Shown here one piece after another: positions 1 to 10,225 of a DNA stretch of 64,000 nucleotides (its first letter is position 1; each line of letters begins with the position of its first letter). The DNA lies in the NCBI RefSeq assembly GCF_947331815.1, contig NZ_OX373462.1, positions 1,661,376 through 1,725,375 on the forward strand, in the 5' to 3' direction. The notes beneath the pieces are model-generated. The model had not been told where the DNA came from. It ran no database searches and was given only the letters and a program-made list of their open reading frames with translations. A program made the position numbers and the translations under genes. This DNA comes from Cyanobacterium sp. uoEpiScrs1. Lineage in GTDB: Bacteria > Cyanobacteriota > Cyanobacteriia > Cyanobacteriales > Microcystaceae.

Positions 1-2
1 GA

Positions 3-95
3 GGAAATCTTATTGAAGTAGATTATTGGGCTTCTGTTTTATTCATGGCCTTCGCCATTGCTTTTAGAGTTAGAACTGACTACCATTTGGGGTGA
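3..95 (+). CDS. 3' end of an unidentified gene (partial)
   Basis: An open frame enters from the left edge and stops with TGA at 93-95, giving about 30 residues that end in FRVRTDYHLG. The residues before it (WASVLFMAFAIAF) are hydrophobic, as in a C-terminal membrane helix. I do not recognise the family. It may equally be a decayed fragment, because the window cuts it off. Confidence 0.3.
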   Translation, partial: GNLIEVDYWASVLFMAFAIAFRVRTDYHLG

Positions 96-469
96 TGTCT
101 TGACAGGTTAGGCGGTTATGGGTTGAGAATCAATACTTACACTTTTTGTTCCTCGATAAGGTTACATCGCTTTATTGACTTTTGTAAAGCTCATGGCGTG
201 TTTAGTCGATCTGGCCTCTTTATAAGAAAATATAATTATTGGGATAGATTACCTAAATTAGCAAAAAACAAATGCAACCTATGAAACAAAATGTTAAGAA
301 CTATTAAAGTAGGAGCATTCATGACTAAAAATACTGATATTGGACTATGGTCCAATGTCAGTATTCTGGATATTTTGCCTTCTCCTCTTTTTAATGGCTG
401 TAACGACAGAGTAAATAGAGAAAAGTGAAATATATTATGGTAGTCTAGACTCCTATTAAAACAAAAAAA
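96..469. other. spacer upstream of trpD
   Basis: No supportable gene. A 92-codon minus-strand frame overlaps it and the trpD start, but it has no family resemblance. I see no clear promoter. Confidence 0.5.
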
Positions 470-1519
470 GTGACTCAAGATTTTTCTAACCTCTGGATTG
501 AACTTCTGCAACAACTTCTAGATAAAAAGTCTTTATCTAAACCTCAGGCTTCCAAACTGATGCAAGGATGGATATCAGAAACTATCCCTCCTATAGTTTC
601 CGGAGCAATTTTGGCAGCAATTCAATCTAAAGGAGTTTCTGGAAGCGAGTTGGCAGGAATGGCGCAAGTGTTACAGTCCCAATCGTTATACCGAACAAGT
701 ATCAATCACGGTGAGCCAGTGATTGATACTTGTGGAACTGGAGGTGACGGAGCTTCCACTTTTAATATTTCCACTGCAGTAGCATTTGTAGCCGCAACAG
801 CTGGAGTAAAAGTAGCTAAACACGGTAACCGTTCAGCATCGAGCAAGGTAGGTTCTGCTGATGTTTTAGAGTATTTGGGAATTAAACTTTCCACTCCTTT
901 AGAGAAAGTGGAAGAGGCTTTGAGTGAGGTAGGAATTACATTTTTATTTGCTCCAGGATGGCATCCTGCAATGAAACATGTCGCGTCTTTCCGTAAAGCC
1001 CTGAAAGTTCGTACTATTTTTAATTTATTAGGTCCATTAGTTAATCCATTACGTCCCACAGGGCAGATTATTGGGGTCTATTCCTCTGAATTTATTAGAC
1101 CAATGGCAGAGGCATTAAATCAACTAGGAACATCTAAAGCAATCATTGTACACGGACGAGACAAACTCGATGAAGCAGGATTACAAGATCCTACTGATTT
1201 AGTTTTATTAAACAAGAAAACCTTTAAAGATAGTTATATAATTCCCTCAAAGTTAGGGTTGAATTCTGCTCCTTTATCAGCATTAAAAGGAGGAAATATA
1301 GAAAAAAACGCTACTATTATCAAAGATATCTTACAAGGTAAAGGGACTATTGCTCAAGAAGAAGTGGTAGCGTTGAATGCTTCTTTAGCTTTACAAGTGG
1401 GTGAAATTACTCCTTGGGAATCGCATACTCAAGGAATTGCAAAGGCAAAAGATATTTTAAAAAGTGGAGCTGCTTGGGAAAAATTAGAGGCTTTAGCTAA
1501 ATTTTTGGGACAATTTTAA
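470..1519 (+). CDS. trpD: anthranilate phosphoribosyltransferase
   Basis: TrpD transfers phosphoribosyl from PRPP to anthranilate, the second step of tryptophan synthesis in the cytosol. The 349-residue protein has the usual family length. It shows the PRPP-binding GTGGD motif near residue 89, then [20 protein letters not shown] for substrate binding, and further on [13 protein letters not shown]. The start is a GTG at 470; the ATG just upstream runs straight into a TAG. No other trp gene is adjacent, so it appears to be transcribed alone. An imperfect hairpin follows about 40 bases after the stop. The frame is intact, which suggests tryptophan synthesis is kept. Confidence 0.96.
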   Translation: MTQDFSNLWIELLQQLLDKKSLSKPQASKLMQGWISETIPPIVSGAILAAIQSKGVSGSELAGMAQVLQSQSLYRTSINHGEPVIDTCGTGGDGASTFNISTAVAFVAATAGVKVAKHGNRSASSKVGSADVLEYLGIKLSTPLEKVEEALSEVGITFLFAPGWHPAMKHVASFRKALKVRTIFNLLGPLVNPLRPTGQIIGVYSSEFIRPMAEALNQLGTSKAIIVHGRDKLDEAGLQDPTDLVLLNKKTFKDSYIIPSKLGLNSAPLSALKGGNIEKNATIIKDILQGKGTIAQEEVVALNASLALQVGEITPWESHTQGIAKAKDILKSGAAWEKLEALAKFLGQF

Positions 1520-1558
1520 TTGTCTTAGTTATAGAAGACTATATTAGTAATAATAGTA

Positions 1559-1590
1559 AAAACACATTTTAAATAATTAAAATATGTTTT
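1559..1590 (+). terminator. imperfect hairpin after trpD
   Basis: Arms 1559-1571 and 1578-1590 pair at 12 of 13 positions around a 6-base loop, and the right arm ends in four T. It lies 40 bases after the trpD stop. A terminator role is inferred. Confidence 0.45.
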
Positions 1591-2033
1591 ATGTTTTTAA
1601 TGTTTGTTGAAATAAATTATATATACGTCAATGCTAACAATAATAAATATGTTTAAAGGAGAGTATTAGCTATTATAGATACATATTAGCTATATAGTAT
1701 TTTTATATATATGGAGTAGTAGTATTAAGTAATCAGTACTTACCTGAGAGATGTTAACTTTATAAAAATAATTTTTCAAAAAATAAACTTATAAACATAT
1801 AAGATGTTTTATTTAAAATTCAATGCTTGTTTAATTAACGTACACTTTATAATGTAAATAAATTACAATATAAAAGTTAAGTAATTGCAATAGTTAAAAG
1901 TTTATATAAATCTAAAATAAATTTCTGTATAAACAAAAAACTTAATTATAACTAACACCACTAGACTAAATTTTACTTTTCTCTGATAGTTAGTTTAGAC
2001 TTGAGTATCAATATCTACAAAAAGGCCATTAAG
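1591..2033. other. AT-rich spacer
   Basis: Very AT-rich, no frame with family resemblance on either strand. No RNA gene seen. Confidence 0.5.
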
Positions 2034-2516
2034 ATGAATATTCGTATTGGTAATGGATATGATATCCACCGTTTAGTTAAAAATCGTCCCTTTATTTTAG
2101 GGGGAGTTGAGATTCCCCATACTGTCGGCTTATTGGGTCACAGTGATGCTGATGCATTGACTCATTCTATAATGGACGCTATGTTGGGAGCGTTAAGTCT
2201 AGGAGATATTGGTCATTACTTTCCTCCTTCTGACCCTCGATGGAAAGGAGCAAATAGTATTATATTACTTAAACAAGTTAATAAATTGGTGCAATCACGA
2301 GGCTGGCAAATTGGTAATATTGATTCAGTTATCGTTGCTGAACGTCCAAAAATGCAACCTTATCTCTTAGATATGAGAGAAAAATTAGCTGAAACTTTAA
2401 ATGTTCAATTTGATAAAATTGGGATTAAAGCAACAACAAATGAAAAATTAGGACCGACTGGGCGAGAAGAAGGTATTTTAGTTTATACAGTTGCTTTATT
2501 AGTAGAAGAGGATTAA
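2034..2516 (+). CDS. ispF: 2-C-methyl-D-erythritol 2,4-cyclodiphosphate synthase
   Basis: IspF cyclises CDP-methylerythritol 2-phosphate to MEcPP in the non-mevalonate isoprenoid pathway. The metal ligands appear as GYDIHRL at the N-terminus and [18 protein letters not shown] near residue 31. The C-terminal [16 protein letters not shown] matches the family signature. I chose the ATG at 2034 (160 residues, the family length). The upstream TTG at 2001 would add 11 residues that do not belong to the family. The gene stands alone and is intact. It fits with the squalene/phytoene synthase-like gene at the other end of the window, since both need isoprenoid precursors. Confidence 0.95.
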   Translation: MNIRIGNGYDIHRLVKNRPFILGGVEIPHTVGLLGHSDADALTHSIMDAMLGALSLGDIGHYFPPSDPRWKGANSIILLKQVNKLVQSRGWQIGNIDSVIVAERPKMQPYLLDMREKLAETLNVQFDKIGIKATTNEKLGPTGREEGILVYTVALLVEED

Positions 2517-2599
2517 TATAAATGTTTAATTTTACCCGTAGTATGCCTATCAAGTGTTTTGTCTTGTCTAGCGGGGAGATTAACTTTTTCAAAGTGTAA

Positions 2600-2605
2600 T
2601 ATAAT
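2600..2605 (+). promoter_or_regulatory. possible -10 box before asnS
   Basis: A perfect TATAAT lies 47 bases before the asnS ATG. No convincing -35 element sits 17 bases upstream, so this is weak evidence. Confidence 0.25.
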
Positions 2606-2652
2606 GTTAGACTTAAGGAGATTTGAGCCTGAAAAGACCCTAAGACGTCAAT

Positions 2653-4044
2653 ATGCCCACCAAACGCATTAGAGATATTTTAAAGAACGGTCAGCCCAAT
2701 GATACGGTTAAGGTTCAAGGTTGGGTACGAACCAAACGAGAATTGAAAGAATTTGCCTTTGTAGAAGTCAATGATGGTTCCTCCATGGTTAGTATTCAAG
2801 TGATTCTTGATACTACCCTAGCTAATTATGAAAATATTCTTAGATGCTTGAATACTGGTGCTTCTGTAGAAGTAATAGGGCTCTTAGTTCCGTCTCCAGG
2901 AAAAGGGCAACGTATCGAGGTTAAAGCGTCGTCCATACTGGTTTGTGGAGAGTCCGATCCTGAAACCTATCCCCTTCAGAAAAAACGTCATTCTTTTGAA
3001 TTTTTACGTACTATTGGACATCTGCGAGCACGCACTAATACTATAAGCGCTATTATACGAGTTCGTAACGCCTGTTCAATTGCAATTCACCGTTTTTTCC
3101 AAGAGAGAGACTTCATATGGGTTCATACTCCTATTATTACCTCCAATGATTGTGAAGGAGCGGGGGAATTATTTACTGTTACTAATTTGGACTTAAATAA
3201 AGTTCCCAAAAATGAAGATAAAATTGTTGATTACAGTCAAGATTTTTTTGGAAAGCGAGCATATCTAACTGTTAGTGGACAGTTAGAAGCAGAAGTGATG
3301 GCCATGGCATTTAAGAATGTGTATACTTTTGGACCAACATTTCGAGCAGAAAATTCTAATACTTCTCGTCATTTAGCTGAATTTTGGATGGTAGAGCCTG
3401 AAATAGCTTTTTGTGATCTTGAGGGTAATCAAGACCTAGCTGAAGCATTGCTCAAATATGTTTTTAAATCTGTCTTAGAGACTTGTCCAGAAGATATAGA
3501 GTTTTTTAACAAACGTATTGATAAAACAGTTTTAGAAACGGCTGATAATATCATAGATAATGATTTCGAACGGATCACTTATACTGAAGCGATTAAATTC
3601 TTGGAAAAGGCAAAACAACAATTTAAATATTCCATTGAATGGGGAATGAATTTACAATCAGAACATGAACGATATTTAGCTGAGAAATTGGTTGCTAAGC
3701 CATTGATAGTAACTGATTATCCTAAGAAAATTAAGGCATTTTATATGCGGTTGAATAATGATGGTAGAACTGTGGCAGCAATGGATGTTTTAGTTCCAAA
3801 AATTGGTGAAATTATTGGGGGGGCCCAACGAGAAGAAAGATTACATATGTTGCAAAAAAGAACCTGTGAGTTAGGTCTTCTAGAGGAAGAAATTTGGTGG
3901 TATTTAGATCTGCACCGTTATGGGACAGTTCCCCATTCCGGATTTGGATTGGGATTGGAAAGACTAGTACAATTTATAACAGGAATGGGAAATATTCGGG
4001 ATGTTATTCCCTTCCCTAGAACCCCTTTAAGTGCCGAATTTTAA
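2653..4044 (+). CDS. asnS: asparaginyl-tRNA synthetase
   Basis: AsnRS charges tRNA-Asn with asparagine. It is a class IIb enzyme, and 463 residues is the usual bacterial length. An N-terminal OB-fold for the anticodon starts near residue 18 ([20 protein letters not shown]). Class II motif 2 is [20 protein letters not shown], and motif 3 is [15 protein letters not shown] close to the C-terminus. The start ATG at 2653 gives the expected N-terminus. No damage is visible. It is an isolated housekeeping gene with a small convergent gene 37 bases after its stop. Confidence 0.97.
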   Translation: MPTKRIRDILKNGQPNDTVKVQGWVRTKRELKEFAFVEVNDGSSMVSIQVILDTTLANYENILRCLNTGASVEVIGLLVPSPGKGQRIEVKASSILVCGESDPETYPLQKKRHSFEFLRTIGHLRARTNTISAIIRVRNACSIAIHRFFQERDFIWVHTPIITSNDCEGAGELFTVTNLDLNKVPKNEDKIVDYSQDFFGKRAYLTVSGQLEAEVMAMAFKNVYTFGPTFRAENSNTSRHLAEFWMVEPEIAFCDLEGNQDLAEALLKYVFKSVLETCPEDIEFFNKRIDKTVLETADNIIDNDFERITYTEAIKFLEKAKQQFKYSIEWGMNLQSEHERYLAEKLVAKPLIVTDYPKKIKAFYMRLNNDGRTVAAMDVLVPKIGEIIGGAQREERLHMLQKRTCELGLLEEEIWWYLDLHRYGTVPHSGFGLGLERLVQFITGMGNIRDVIPFPRTPLSAEF

Positions 4045-4081
4045 TTATCAATAGATAATATAACGATTTACCATTAGCTAT

Positions 4082-4297
4082 TTACCTACCAAGAAGTTCC
4101 TGAATTATTTTTGGAAAACTAAGAATTTGATCCCATAATTGTTGAGGAGAAATTCCTAAAGTAATTTGTAAAGCCATAACAATAGCGACAATCATAAAGG
4201 CAGTTGTAACACTGGCTTTTATGACTTTAGTTGTCCAGTTGAAAACTAACCAAGTAATCAACAAGGAGGCTATTAGGACAATTAAATTAATTGGCAT
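4082..4297 (-). CDS. small membrane protein, function unknown
   Basis: The 71-residue product has two predicted hydrophobic helices, about residues 4-20 and 31-50, and a short amphipathic tail ending in IIQELLGR. I do not recognise a named family. Similar small two-helix proteins are common in cyanobacteria. The frame is complete, lies downstream of msrB on the same strand 100 bases away, and is separated from it by a strong hairpin, so the two may be transcribed separately. Given how fast non-essential frames decay here, an intact frame suggests but does not prove function. Confidence 0.6.
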   Translation of the reverse strand: MPINLIVLIASLLITWLVFNWTTKVIKASVTTAFMIVAIVMALQITLGISPQQLWDQILSFPKIIQELLGR

Positions 4298-4353
4298 TAC
4301 TTTTAGATTTTAAAATATTAAAGTAACTAAGTATCAGTGAGATTAGCTATGCT

Positions 4354-4393
4354 TACTTTACATTCGAATAAATAATTATTCGAATGTAAAGTA
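4354..4393 (-). terminator. perfect 18-bp hairpin after msrB
   Basis: Arms 4354-4371 and 4376-4393 are perfectly complementary around a 4-base loop. It begins 5 bases after the msrB stop on the minus strand and is a likely terminator for that gene. Confidence 0.75.
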
Positions 4394-4397
4394 GAAT

Positions 4398-4814
4398 TTA
4401 ACTATTTTCTTTAGGAAAAAATTTTAACGATACTCCATTGATACAGTAACGTTGTCCGGTTGGGGGCGGCCCGTCATTAAACACATGGCCTAAATGACCG
4501 CCACAGTGACGACAATGGACTTCCGTACGAGTCATGAATAAAGACCGATCAGCAAAAGTGGAGATCGCCCCTGTAATAGAATCAAAAAAACTAGGCCAAC
4601 CTGTACCACTGTCGTATTTAGTATCTGAGGTAAATAAAGGATTTCCACAACCCCCACAGACATAAATCCCCACCCCATATTGTTTATTGAGGGGGCTAGT
4701 TCCAGCTATTTCAGTTTTATGTTTGCGTAAAACATCAAATTGTTCTGGCTTTAATATTCTCTGCCATTCTCGCTCAGTTTTAACAATTTTAAAATTATCT
4801 TGTGAAATTTCCAT
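4398..4814 (-). CDS. msrB: peptide-methionine (R)-S-oxide reductase
   Basis: MsrB reduces the R form of methionine sulfoxide in oxidised proteins. The 138-residue protein has the two zinc-binding CxxC pairs (CGGCGNPLF and CRHCGGHLGHVFNDGP) and the catalytic cysteine in RYCINGVSLKF near the C-terminus. The length is normal. No msrA is nearby. Retention fits oxidative stress, for example in a cell doing respiration or nitrogen fixation, but that is inference. The gene is followed at once by a perfect 18-bp hairpin. Confidence 0.96.
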   Translation of the reverse strand: MEISQDNFKIVKTEREWQRILKPEQFDVLRKHKTEIAGTSPLNKQYGVGIYVCGGCGNPLFTSDTKYDSGTGWPSFFDSITGAISTFADRSLFMTRTEVHCRHCGGHLGHVFNDGPPPTGQRYCINGVSLKFFPKENS

Positions 4815-5331
4815 TAGTTTATAAGTTCAATAATTCAGTGTAGTTAATTAATTATGATCTATGTGGTGTTATTCTGTTTAAGACAGAAACTTATCACTGT
4901 GCTGACAATCTAAACAGTTAAAATTGTCTGATTTTTAAAGTTACTAGAGTTACTTCCATTTTACGGCAATCTAATTTCTTGTAGTCAAGAATCAATCGTT
5001 CCCTTTTCATAATATTGAGACAATTCAAATTGATACGACTCCAGCATGGAGACTCTTCTATCCAAAGTTATAACATTAATATTTAATGTAACGTCATTTT
5101 ACTAAATTTGCGATTAGAAGAATTTTCTTACCTCATAGTATAATCGGTATCTTATTTAAACTACTTACAAGCTTATGTAAAATATCAACTCATTTTAGCT
5201 TACTACTCCCCTCTTTAATAATTTTGTTATAAAAATTGTAAAGCTTAAATATTTTTAAATAGAATATGATTCCTCAACATATTCTATTAATAATTAGAAT
5301 TTATTAGGATAATCATTAATTAGTACGACAC

Positions 5332-5392
5332 CAATTATGTTACTAACAGTATTCTGCTGACAAATAGCAGAATACTGTTAGTAACATAATTG
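5332..5392. repeat. perfect 27-bp inverted repeat
   Basis: Arms 5332-5358 and 5366-5392 are fully complementary, loop of 7 bases. It stands about 370 bases from the nearest gene end, so it may be an orphan terminator of a lost gene. Confidence 0.85.
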
Positions 5393-5636
5393 AAAACTAT
5401 TGTTAATATTTTATCCTTCCTGTTAGAAGCTAAGTAGATTTTCTTAAGTAAAAGATACTATATTTATACTATAAATATAGTATAAAAAACATATAAATAG
5501 ACAATACTATTTTTAAATAGTAAATGATAAATTCAAAAATTTTTATAGATATTTTATAAGTTCTACTATTCACAAGCCCTGATTATAATTAGTATTTTTT
5601 GTTGATCAGTAGTCTTTTCAAGTACTTATGAAAAAT

Positions 5637-5692
5637 AATAATTATTGTTATATGATAGGCTTAATAAAACTTATCATATAACAATAATTATT
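5637..5692 (-). terminator. perfect 21-bp hairpin downstream of glyS
   Basis: Arms 5637-5657 and 5672-5692 pair perfectly around a 14-base loop. It lies 70 bases past the glyS stop on the minus strand. The terminator role is inferred from position. Confidence 0.6.
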
Positions 5693-5761
5693 CTCGTAAA
5701 GAAAGTTATTTACAATCTTATTCTAAACTGTCCATATGTCATATAAATATTAGAAGTAAAA

Positions 5762-7906
5762 TCAATTAACTCCTTCCCTAACAATAGCTCCAAAGTCTGA
5801 TAAAACTCGCCCGTGGTTTCTGAGTACTCCTAATAAATTCAAACGATTTTGTCTGATTTTAAGATCTTTATCCATAACTAAAACACTATCGTTTCCATCA
5901 AAAAAGTTACTTACTGTCGGAGTTATTTTAACTAAACCTTCCACCAACAATTGATAGTTACGTTTAGATTTTGCCGACAAAGTTTTAGGAAGTAAATCTA
6001 CTAATTCTTGATAGAATAATTTCTCTGAATTATGCTTAAATAGTTTAGGAACAACGACTTTCCTCGGATCAAGTTCAAGAAATCCTAAGTTTCCCTTAGA
6101 TGCAAGATTAGTTGAACGATTAACCGTTTTGTAGATAGCATTTAACTGACCACTATTACGTATTTTTTGTAAAAATAGTGCGCGATCATAAACATCTAAT
6201 AAATTATGTAAGGCGCGTTCATGAAATATAGGATCATCTTCTCCTAAGGTTGCATTAACTAAATCATAATCAATCTTTAATTCATCTTGCAGTATAGTTT
6301 GAAGGCGTTGAATAAAGAAACATTTTAATCTTACTATGGGAGATTCTTTTTGATTATGAATTGCTACAAAATTTTGACTTTCTTGTTCTAATATTTTTGC
6401 TAAATCAATGTCTAATTGCGCTTTCCAAATAATACTAATAATTCCATTAGCTGCTCTTCTTAAAGCAAAAGGATCGGATGAACCAGTAGGTATCAGACCC
6501 AATCCAAAAATACTTACCAAGGTGTCTAGGCGATCAGCAATTCCTACCACTTGACCCGTCAGGGACTGTGGCATGATGTCATCTGCTCCACGAGGCAAAT
6601 AATGCTCAAAAATTCCTTGGGCCACTGTTTTCGATTCCCCACTAACCAGAGCATATTTTTGTCCCATAACCCCTTGTAGTTCAGGAAATTCGTAAACCAT
6701 CTGGCTGACAAGATCTGCTTTACATAGCATAGCTGTAGTTTCAATTTCCTTACATTTTTGTTCGGTTAACTCCAGTTGTTGGGTAATTCGTTGAGATATT
6801 GTCACAATACGATCAACTTTATCTCTCATAGTCCCCAATTCTTCTTGAAAAGTGACAGTTTTGAGTTGAGGAAGGAAACTCGCGAATGGTTGGCTACAAT
6901 CTACATTGTAAAAAAATTGAGCATCTGCTAAACGAGCCCGGATCACTCGTGCATTTCCCCTGGCAATAATCTCAGACTTTGTACGATCACCATTGGAAAT
7001 GGTAATAAAGTTGGGTAGTAATGATCCTTGAGAATTTTTAACCGTAAAATAACGCTGATGAGTCGTCATTACTGTAGTAATGACTTCGATGGGAAGTTCA
7101 AGGAATTCTTTATCAAATTTTCCGGCAATTGCAGTAGGATATTCTACTAGGTTTGTTACTTCCATTAACAAATTAGAGGGAATATCCGAGGATCCTTTGA
7201 AGTTTTTGGCTATTGTACCCACCTCTTTTTCAATAATTTTACGACGGTTAACCTGATCCACTTCAACGAATACAGTGTGTAAGATTTCTCTATACTGGGA
7301 CGCGTGGGGGATACTAACAGGATCAGGATGAAGGATACGATGACCGTAGGAAATACGATCACTTGTCAAACTAGTTTCTGCATTGATTAATTGCCAATGA
7401 AGTACTTGACTATCACACAGGCTCACTAACCAACGAATAGGACGGGGAAAACGTAAGTCTCCATTCCCCCACCGCATAAACCTTCTTCCTTCCAATTTTG
7501 TAATCCAGATGGGGATTAACTTCTGTAAAATTATTGATGTTGGTTGTCCTTTGAGTTTTTTCTCAATAAATACAAATTTTCCCTTCTCTGTAGAGCGAAT
7601 TTCTAGATCAACAATATTTACCTTGTGTTTACGCGAGAATCCTTCTGCTGATTTAGTTGGAGTTCCATTTTGAAATGCTGCTTTTACTGATGGTCCCTTA
7701 ATTGTTATGGTGCGATCATCTTGTTGATCGGGAAGTCCGGCAATTAAGACTGCTAGGCGACGGGGTGTCCCATACACAGTGATAGACTCAGAAGTGAGGA
7801 ATTCTTTTTCTAGACTACGGGGGATGTATTGTTCCCATTGTACTATTGCACTATCAATAAAATCTGCAGGTAATTCTTCTGTTCCGACTTCTAATAAAAA
7901 GAACAT
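5762..7906 (-). CDS. glyS: glycyl-tRNA synthetase beta subunit
   Basis: GlyS is the large subunit of the bacterial alpha2-beta2 glycyl-tRNA synthetase; it binds tRNA-Gly and works with GlyQ, whose gene lies at 62.1-63.0 kb. The N-terminus [14 protein letters not shown] is the family signature. The middle has the HD-domain region and the C-terminal third is the DALR-like anticodon-binding part ([15 protein letters not shown] near residue 500). I chose the ATG ending at 7906 (714 residues). The upstream ATG ending at 7984 would add 26 residues that precede the conserved start. The frame is intact throughout. The divergent neighbour upstream is 1.5 kb away. Confidence 0.96.
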   Translation of the reverse strand: MFFLLEVGTEELPADFIDSAIVQWEQYIPRSLEKEFLTSESITVYGTPRRLAVLIAGLPDQQDDRTITIKGPSVKAAFQNGTPTKSAEGFSRKHKVNIVDLEIRSTEKGKFVFIEKKLKGQPTSIILQKLIPIWITKLEGRRFMRWGNGDLRFPRPIRWLVSLCDSQVLHWQLINAETSLTSDRISYGHRILHPDPVSIPHASQYREILHTVFVEVDQVNRRKIIEKEVGTIAKNFKGSSDIPSNLLMEVTNLVEYPTAIAGKFDKEFLELPIEVITTVMTTHQRYFTVKNSQGSLLPNFITISNGDRTKSEIIARGNARVIRARLADAQFFYNVDCSQPFASFLPQLKTVTFQEELGTMRDKVDRIVTISQRITQQLELTEQKCKEIETTAMLCKADLVSQMVYEFPELQGVMGQKYALVSGESKTVAQGIFEHYLPRGADDIMPQSLTGQVVGIADRLDTLVSIFGLGLIPTGSSDPFALRRAANGIISIIWKAQLDIDLAKILEQESQNFVAIHNQKESPIVRLKCFFIQRLQTILQDELKIDYDLVNATLGEDDPIFHERALHNLLDVYDRALFLQKIRNSGQLNAIYKTVNRSTNLASKGNLGFLELDPRKVVVPKLFKHNSEKLFYQELVDLLPKTLSAKSKRNYQLLVEGLVKITPTVSNFFDGNDSVLVMDKDLKIRQNRLNLLGVLRNHGRVLSDFGAIVREGVN

Positions 7907-8019
7907 ATTCACTGACGATGGTAGAATCAAGACTAATGGATTATTATGCCATGCGAAGATAAAAGATAAAAAAGCTGATTTCATAAAGATTTCAGCAATA
8001 CTACTTCATTTAACTTGGC

Positions 8020-8077
8020 TAATACTGATAAGTACTACTGTAAAAGTTACACCATTTAGTAGTACTTGTCAGTATTA
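8020..8077. repeat. 19/20-bp inverted repeat upstream of glyS
   Basis: Arms 8020-8039 and 8058-8077 pair with one mismatch around an 18-base loop. It sits in a spacer between divergent genes, where no terminator would be expected for the present gene order. Confidence 0.75.
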
Positions 8078-8359
8078 ATTATTGCTTTTAATGTTCATAA
8101 TTTGTTTGGTTTTACTTAACTACTTGGTTAGTTTCAATTTTGATGATGAATTAATTGATAACAATGGTTATTTTACTCTGTAGAGAGTAAATCTAGATAT
8201 TAAAATAAATGTAAACTAATACTTTTTAGTATGTTGAAAACAAGTAGACATTCTTAAATAAATATAAATCATTAGTTTTTATCGAAAAACTATCAAATTG
8301 TACTGAAGTATAACTTTTTTTAAAAAAAGTTAATGTAGTAATGAATACTTAACATTTAA

Positions 8360-8392
8360 ACCCTATAAGTTATTATATATAACTTATAGGGT
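8360..8392. repeat. perfect 14-bp inverted repeat
   Basis: Arms 8360-8373 and 8379-8392, loop of 5 bases. Orphan hairpin between divergent genes. Confidence 0.8.
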
Positions 8393-8440
8393 GATTATTT
8401 TTATAAATAAATTAGATAACTCTCCTTAGAGAATAGAATT

Positions 8441-8490
8441 ATATTAATATCTCTATTTGTTAATTAAATATCAAATAGAGATATTAATAT
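8441..8490. repeat. perfect 19-bp inverted repeat
   Basis: Arms 8441-8459 and 8472-8490 are fully complementary around a 12-base loop. Orphan hairpin, 50 bases from the previous one. Confidence 0.85.
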
Positions 8491-9316
8491 TTAGTTAAAA
8501 CGTTTTTAGTTCAACAATCAACAAAATTAATTAATGATCTATGCTTACAATCAGTCTCAATAATTTCTTCTGTAAGTTTATTGATTTAAATATATAATAT
8601 GATGATGTAGAGTATTTTAATACTATTCTACATCAGAAGACTACCTATTTGCGGTACATTATCATAATTTTAGATATTTATATATTGAATTTTAGTAAAA
8701 AAGAACAAGTTCTCTGATAGGTAAGTTGGTCTTTTTTTCTGTTGTTACTTTTGTAATTTATTTTTGTCTAAACTGTATAAATTTTATTTTTATAGATTGT
8801 CAACTATTTTAGTCTATTAGTTTTTTTGTTATTATTTTTTAGGATTATTTATAATTTTTGATAAATTGAATTAACTAGTTGAAGTTAAAGTCTAAAATAA
8901 TAGTATTTATTTCTTTTTAGAAAATTAAAATTATTTTAAGTCAATTAAAATAGTCCAAAACAAACAATATAAGTACTTAAGCTTTAAAAAAAGTATTAAT
9001 GAAATTATGTTAACATAAACTTAGATCTACGTATATAGGATAAATTTTATATATCATAGATACAATCTATTCTCAATTGAGAATAATATTTACTTTTACA
9101 AATATAAATATTTATTGAAAATAATTTAATTATTAATGCAATTAATGTTGCTAGCTCCTTCTATTTTAGTGGCTGTATTTAATGATTGTAAAAATATAAA
9201 TTGCTCTCAGAACTAGTAAGTTAATTAATATGTTTTAGGTTCATAAAGCTATTTTTATTTATCTGATTTTTACAACAAAAATTGTGTTGTAGTAATAATA
9301 TACTACATGTTTTTTA

Positions 9317-9345
9317 TTGACTTGAATAAAGTATGTCATGATAAA
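9317..9345 (+). promoter_or_regulatory. possible promoter of the HAD gene
   Basis: TTGACT at 9317-9322 and GATAAA at 9340-9345 are 17 bases apart, resembling a sigma-70 type promoter, 35 bases before the start codon. Judged by eye only. Confidence 0.3.
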
Positions 9346-9380
9346 AAGAGAATAGTAACTACAAAAGTTGATAAACGCTA

Positions 9381-10172
9381 ATGGTTATTTCTACTGCTCC
9401 CCAAATTTTAGCTCTGGATTTTGATGGTGTTATTTGTAATGGGTTATTGGAATATTTCCAGACTGCTAAATCTACCTATATCCAGGTTTGGACTGAGCAC
9501 GCTTCAGATTTTCTTGATAATTTTGCTGATAGTTTTTATCGATTGCGTCCTGTAATTAAAACTGGATGGGAAATGCCTATTCTATTAAGAGCATTAGTTC
9601 TAGGTTTAGAGGAAGATAAGATACAATATGATTGGTCTAATCTTTGTAAAAGAATTCTTGAACTAGATAACTTAAATAAACAAAACATTATAATTAAACT
9701 TGATGAGGTGAGAGATGATTATATTTATTCTGATTTAGAAGGCTGGTTAAAATTGCATCGATTCTATCCTGGAGTAATAAAAACAATTAGTAAAATAATT
9801 AAATCTTCTACTCTCTTGTATATTATCACCACAAAGGAAGGACGGTTTGTTCAACAGTTATTAGAAAAACAAGGAGTAGAATTACCTAAAAACAGTATTT
9901 TGGGGAAAGAAATAAAACAACCTAAATATGAAACTTTAAGACAATTGATTCAATATCATAACCAAATTCCCAATCAATTGTGGTTTGTAGAGGATCTACT
10001 GAAAACATTATATCAAGTTCAACAACAACCTGATTTAAAAGAAGTCAAGCTGTTTTTAGCTAACTGGGGATTTAATACACCTGAAAATCATAATTTAGCC
10101 CAAAATAGCTATGGTATTAATTTACTCTCTTTAGGACAATTCAACGACAACTATTCATCTTGGCTAAGTTAA
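9381..10172 (+). CDS. HAD-superfamily hydrolase
   Basis: The 263-residue protein belongs to the haloacid dehalogenase phosphatases. Motif I is LALDFDGVICNG with the nucleophile Asp at about residue 13, motif II is the YIITTK stretch near residue 148, and motif IV is WFVEDLLKT near residue 203. The cap region between residues 30 and 130 is helical and resembles the phosphoglycolate-phosphatase type. The substrate cannot be read from sequence. It is followed 53 bases later by a RibD-C type reductase on the same strand and may share a transcript with it. Frame and length are normal. Confidence 0.85.
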   Translation: MVISTAPQILALDFDGVICNGLLEYFQTAKSTYIQVWTEHASDFLDNFADSFYRLRPVIKTGWEMPILLRALVLGLEEDKIQYDWSNLCKRILELDNLNKQNIIIKLDEVRDDYIYSDLEGWLKLHRFYPGVIKTISKIIKSSTLLYIITTKEGRFVQQLLEKQGVELPKNSILGKEIKQPKYETLRQLIQYHNQIPNQLWFVEDLLKTLYQVQQQPDLKEVKLFLANWGFNTPENHNLAQNSYGINLLSLGQFNDNYSSWLS

Positions 10173-10225
10173 TTTAAATTATTTAACCACTTGTTGTATC
10201 TTTTTGTAACTTTATAAAAATAAAA

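Larger units (their letters stand above)
4815..5761. other. gene desert with a possible gene remnant and two hairpins
   Basis: On the minus strand near 4930-5080 a short frame reads MLESYQFELSQYYEKGTIDS and then meets a stop, with a protein-like continuation in another frame. I take it as a possible gene remnant of unknown family. The rest is AT-rich, with the two perfect hairpins listed separately. Confidence 0.4.
8079..9316. other. 1.3-kb gene desert between divergent glyS and HAD gene
   Basis: No intact gene. Two perfect hairpins (8360-8392 and 8441-8490) are listed separately. A 26-codon frame at 9136-9216 has a faint resemblance to PsbY, too weak to annotate as a gene. Confidence 0.5.

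Noticed and set aside
236-514. 92-codon minus-strand frame upstream of trpD
   Set aside because: Overlaps the trpD start, composition is AT-driven, no recognisable motif.
706-1059. 117-codon frame antisense to trpD
   Set aside because: It lies fully inside a conserved gene on the other strand and its translation shows no family features.
7779-8078. 99-codon plus-strand frame across the glyS start
   Set aside because: Antisense to the conserved glyS N-terminus; the remainder is spacer.
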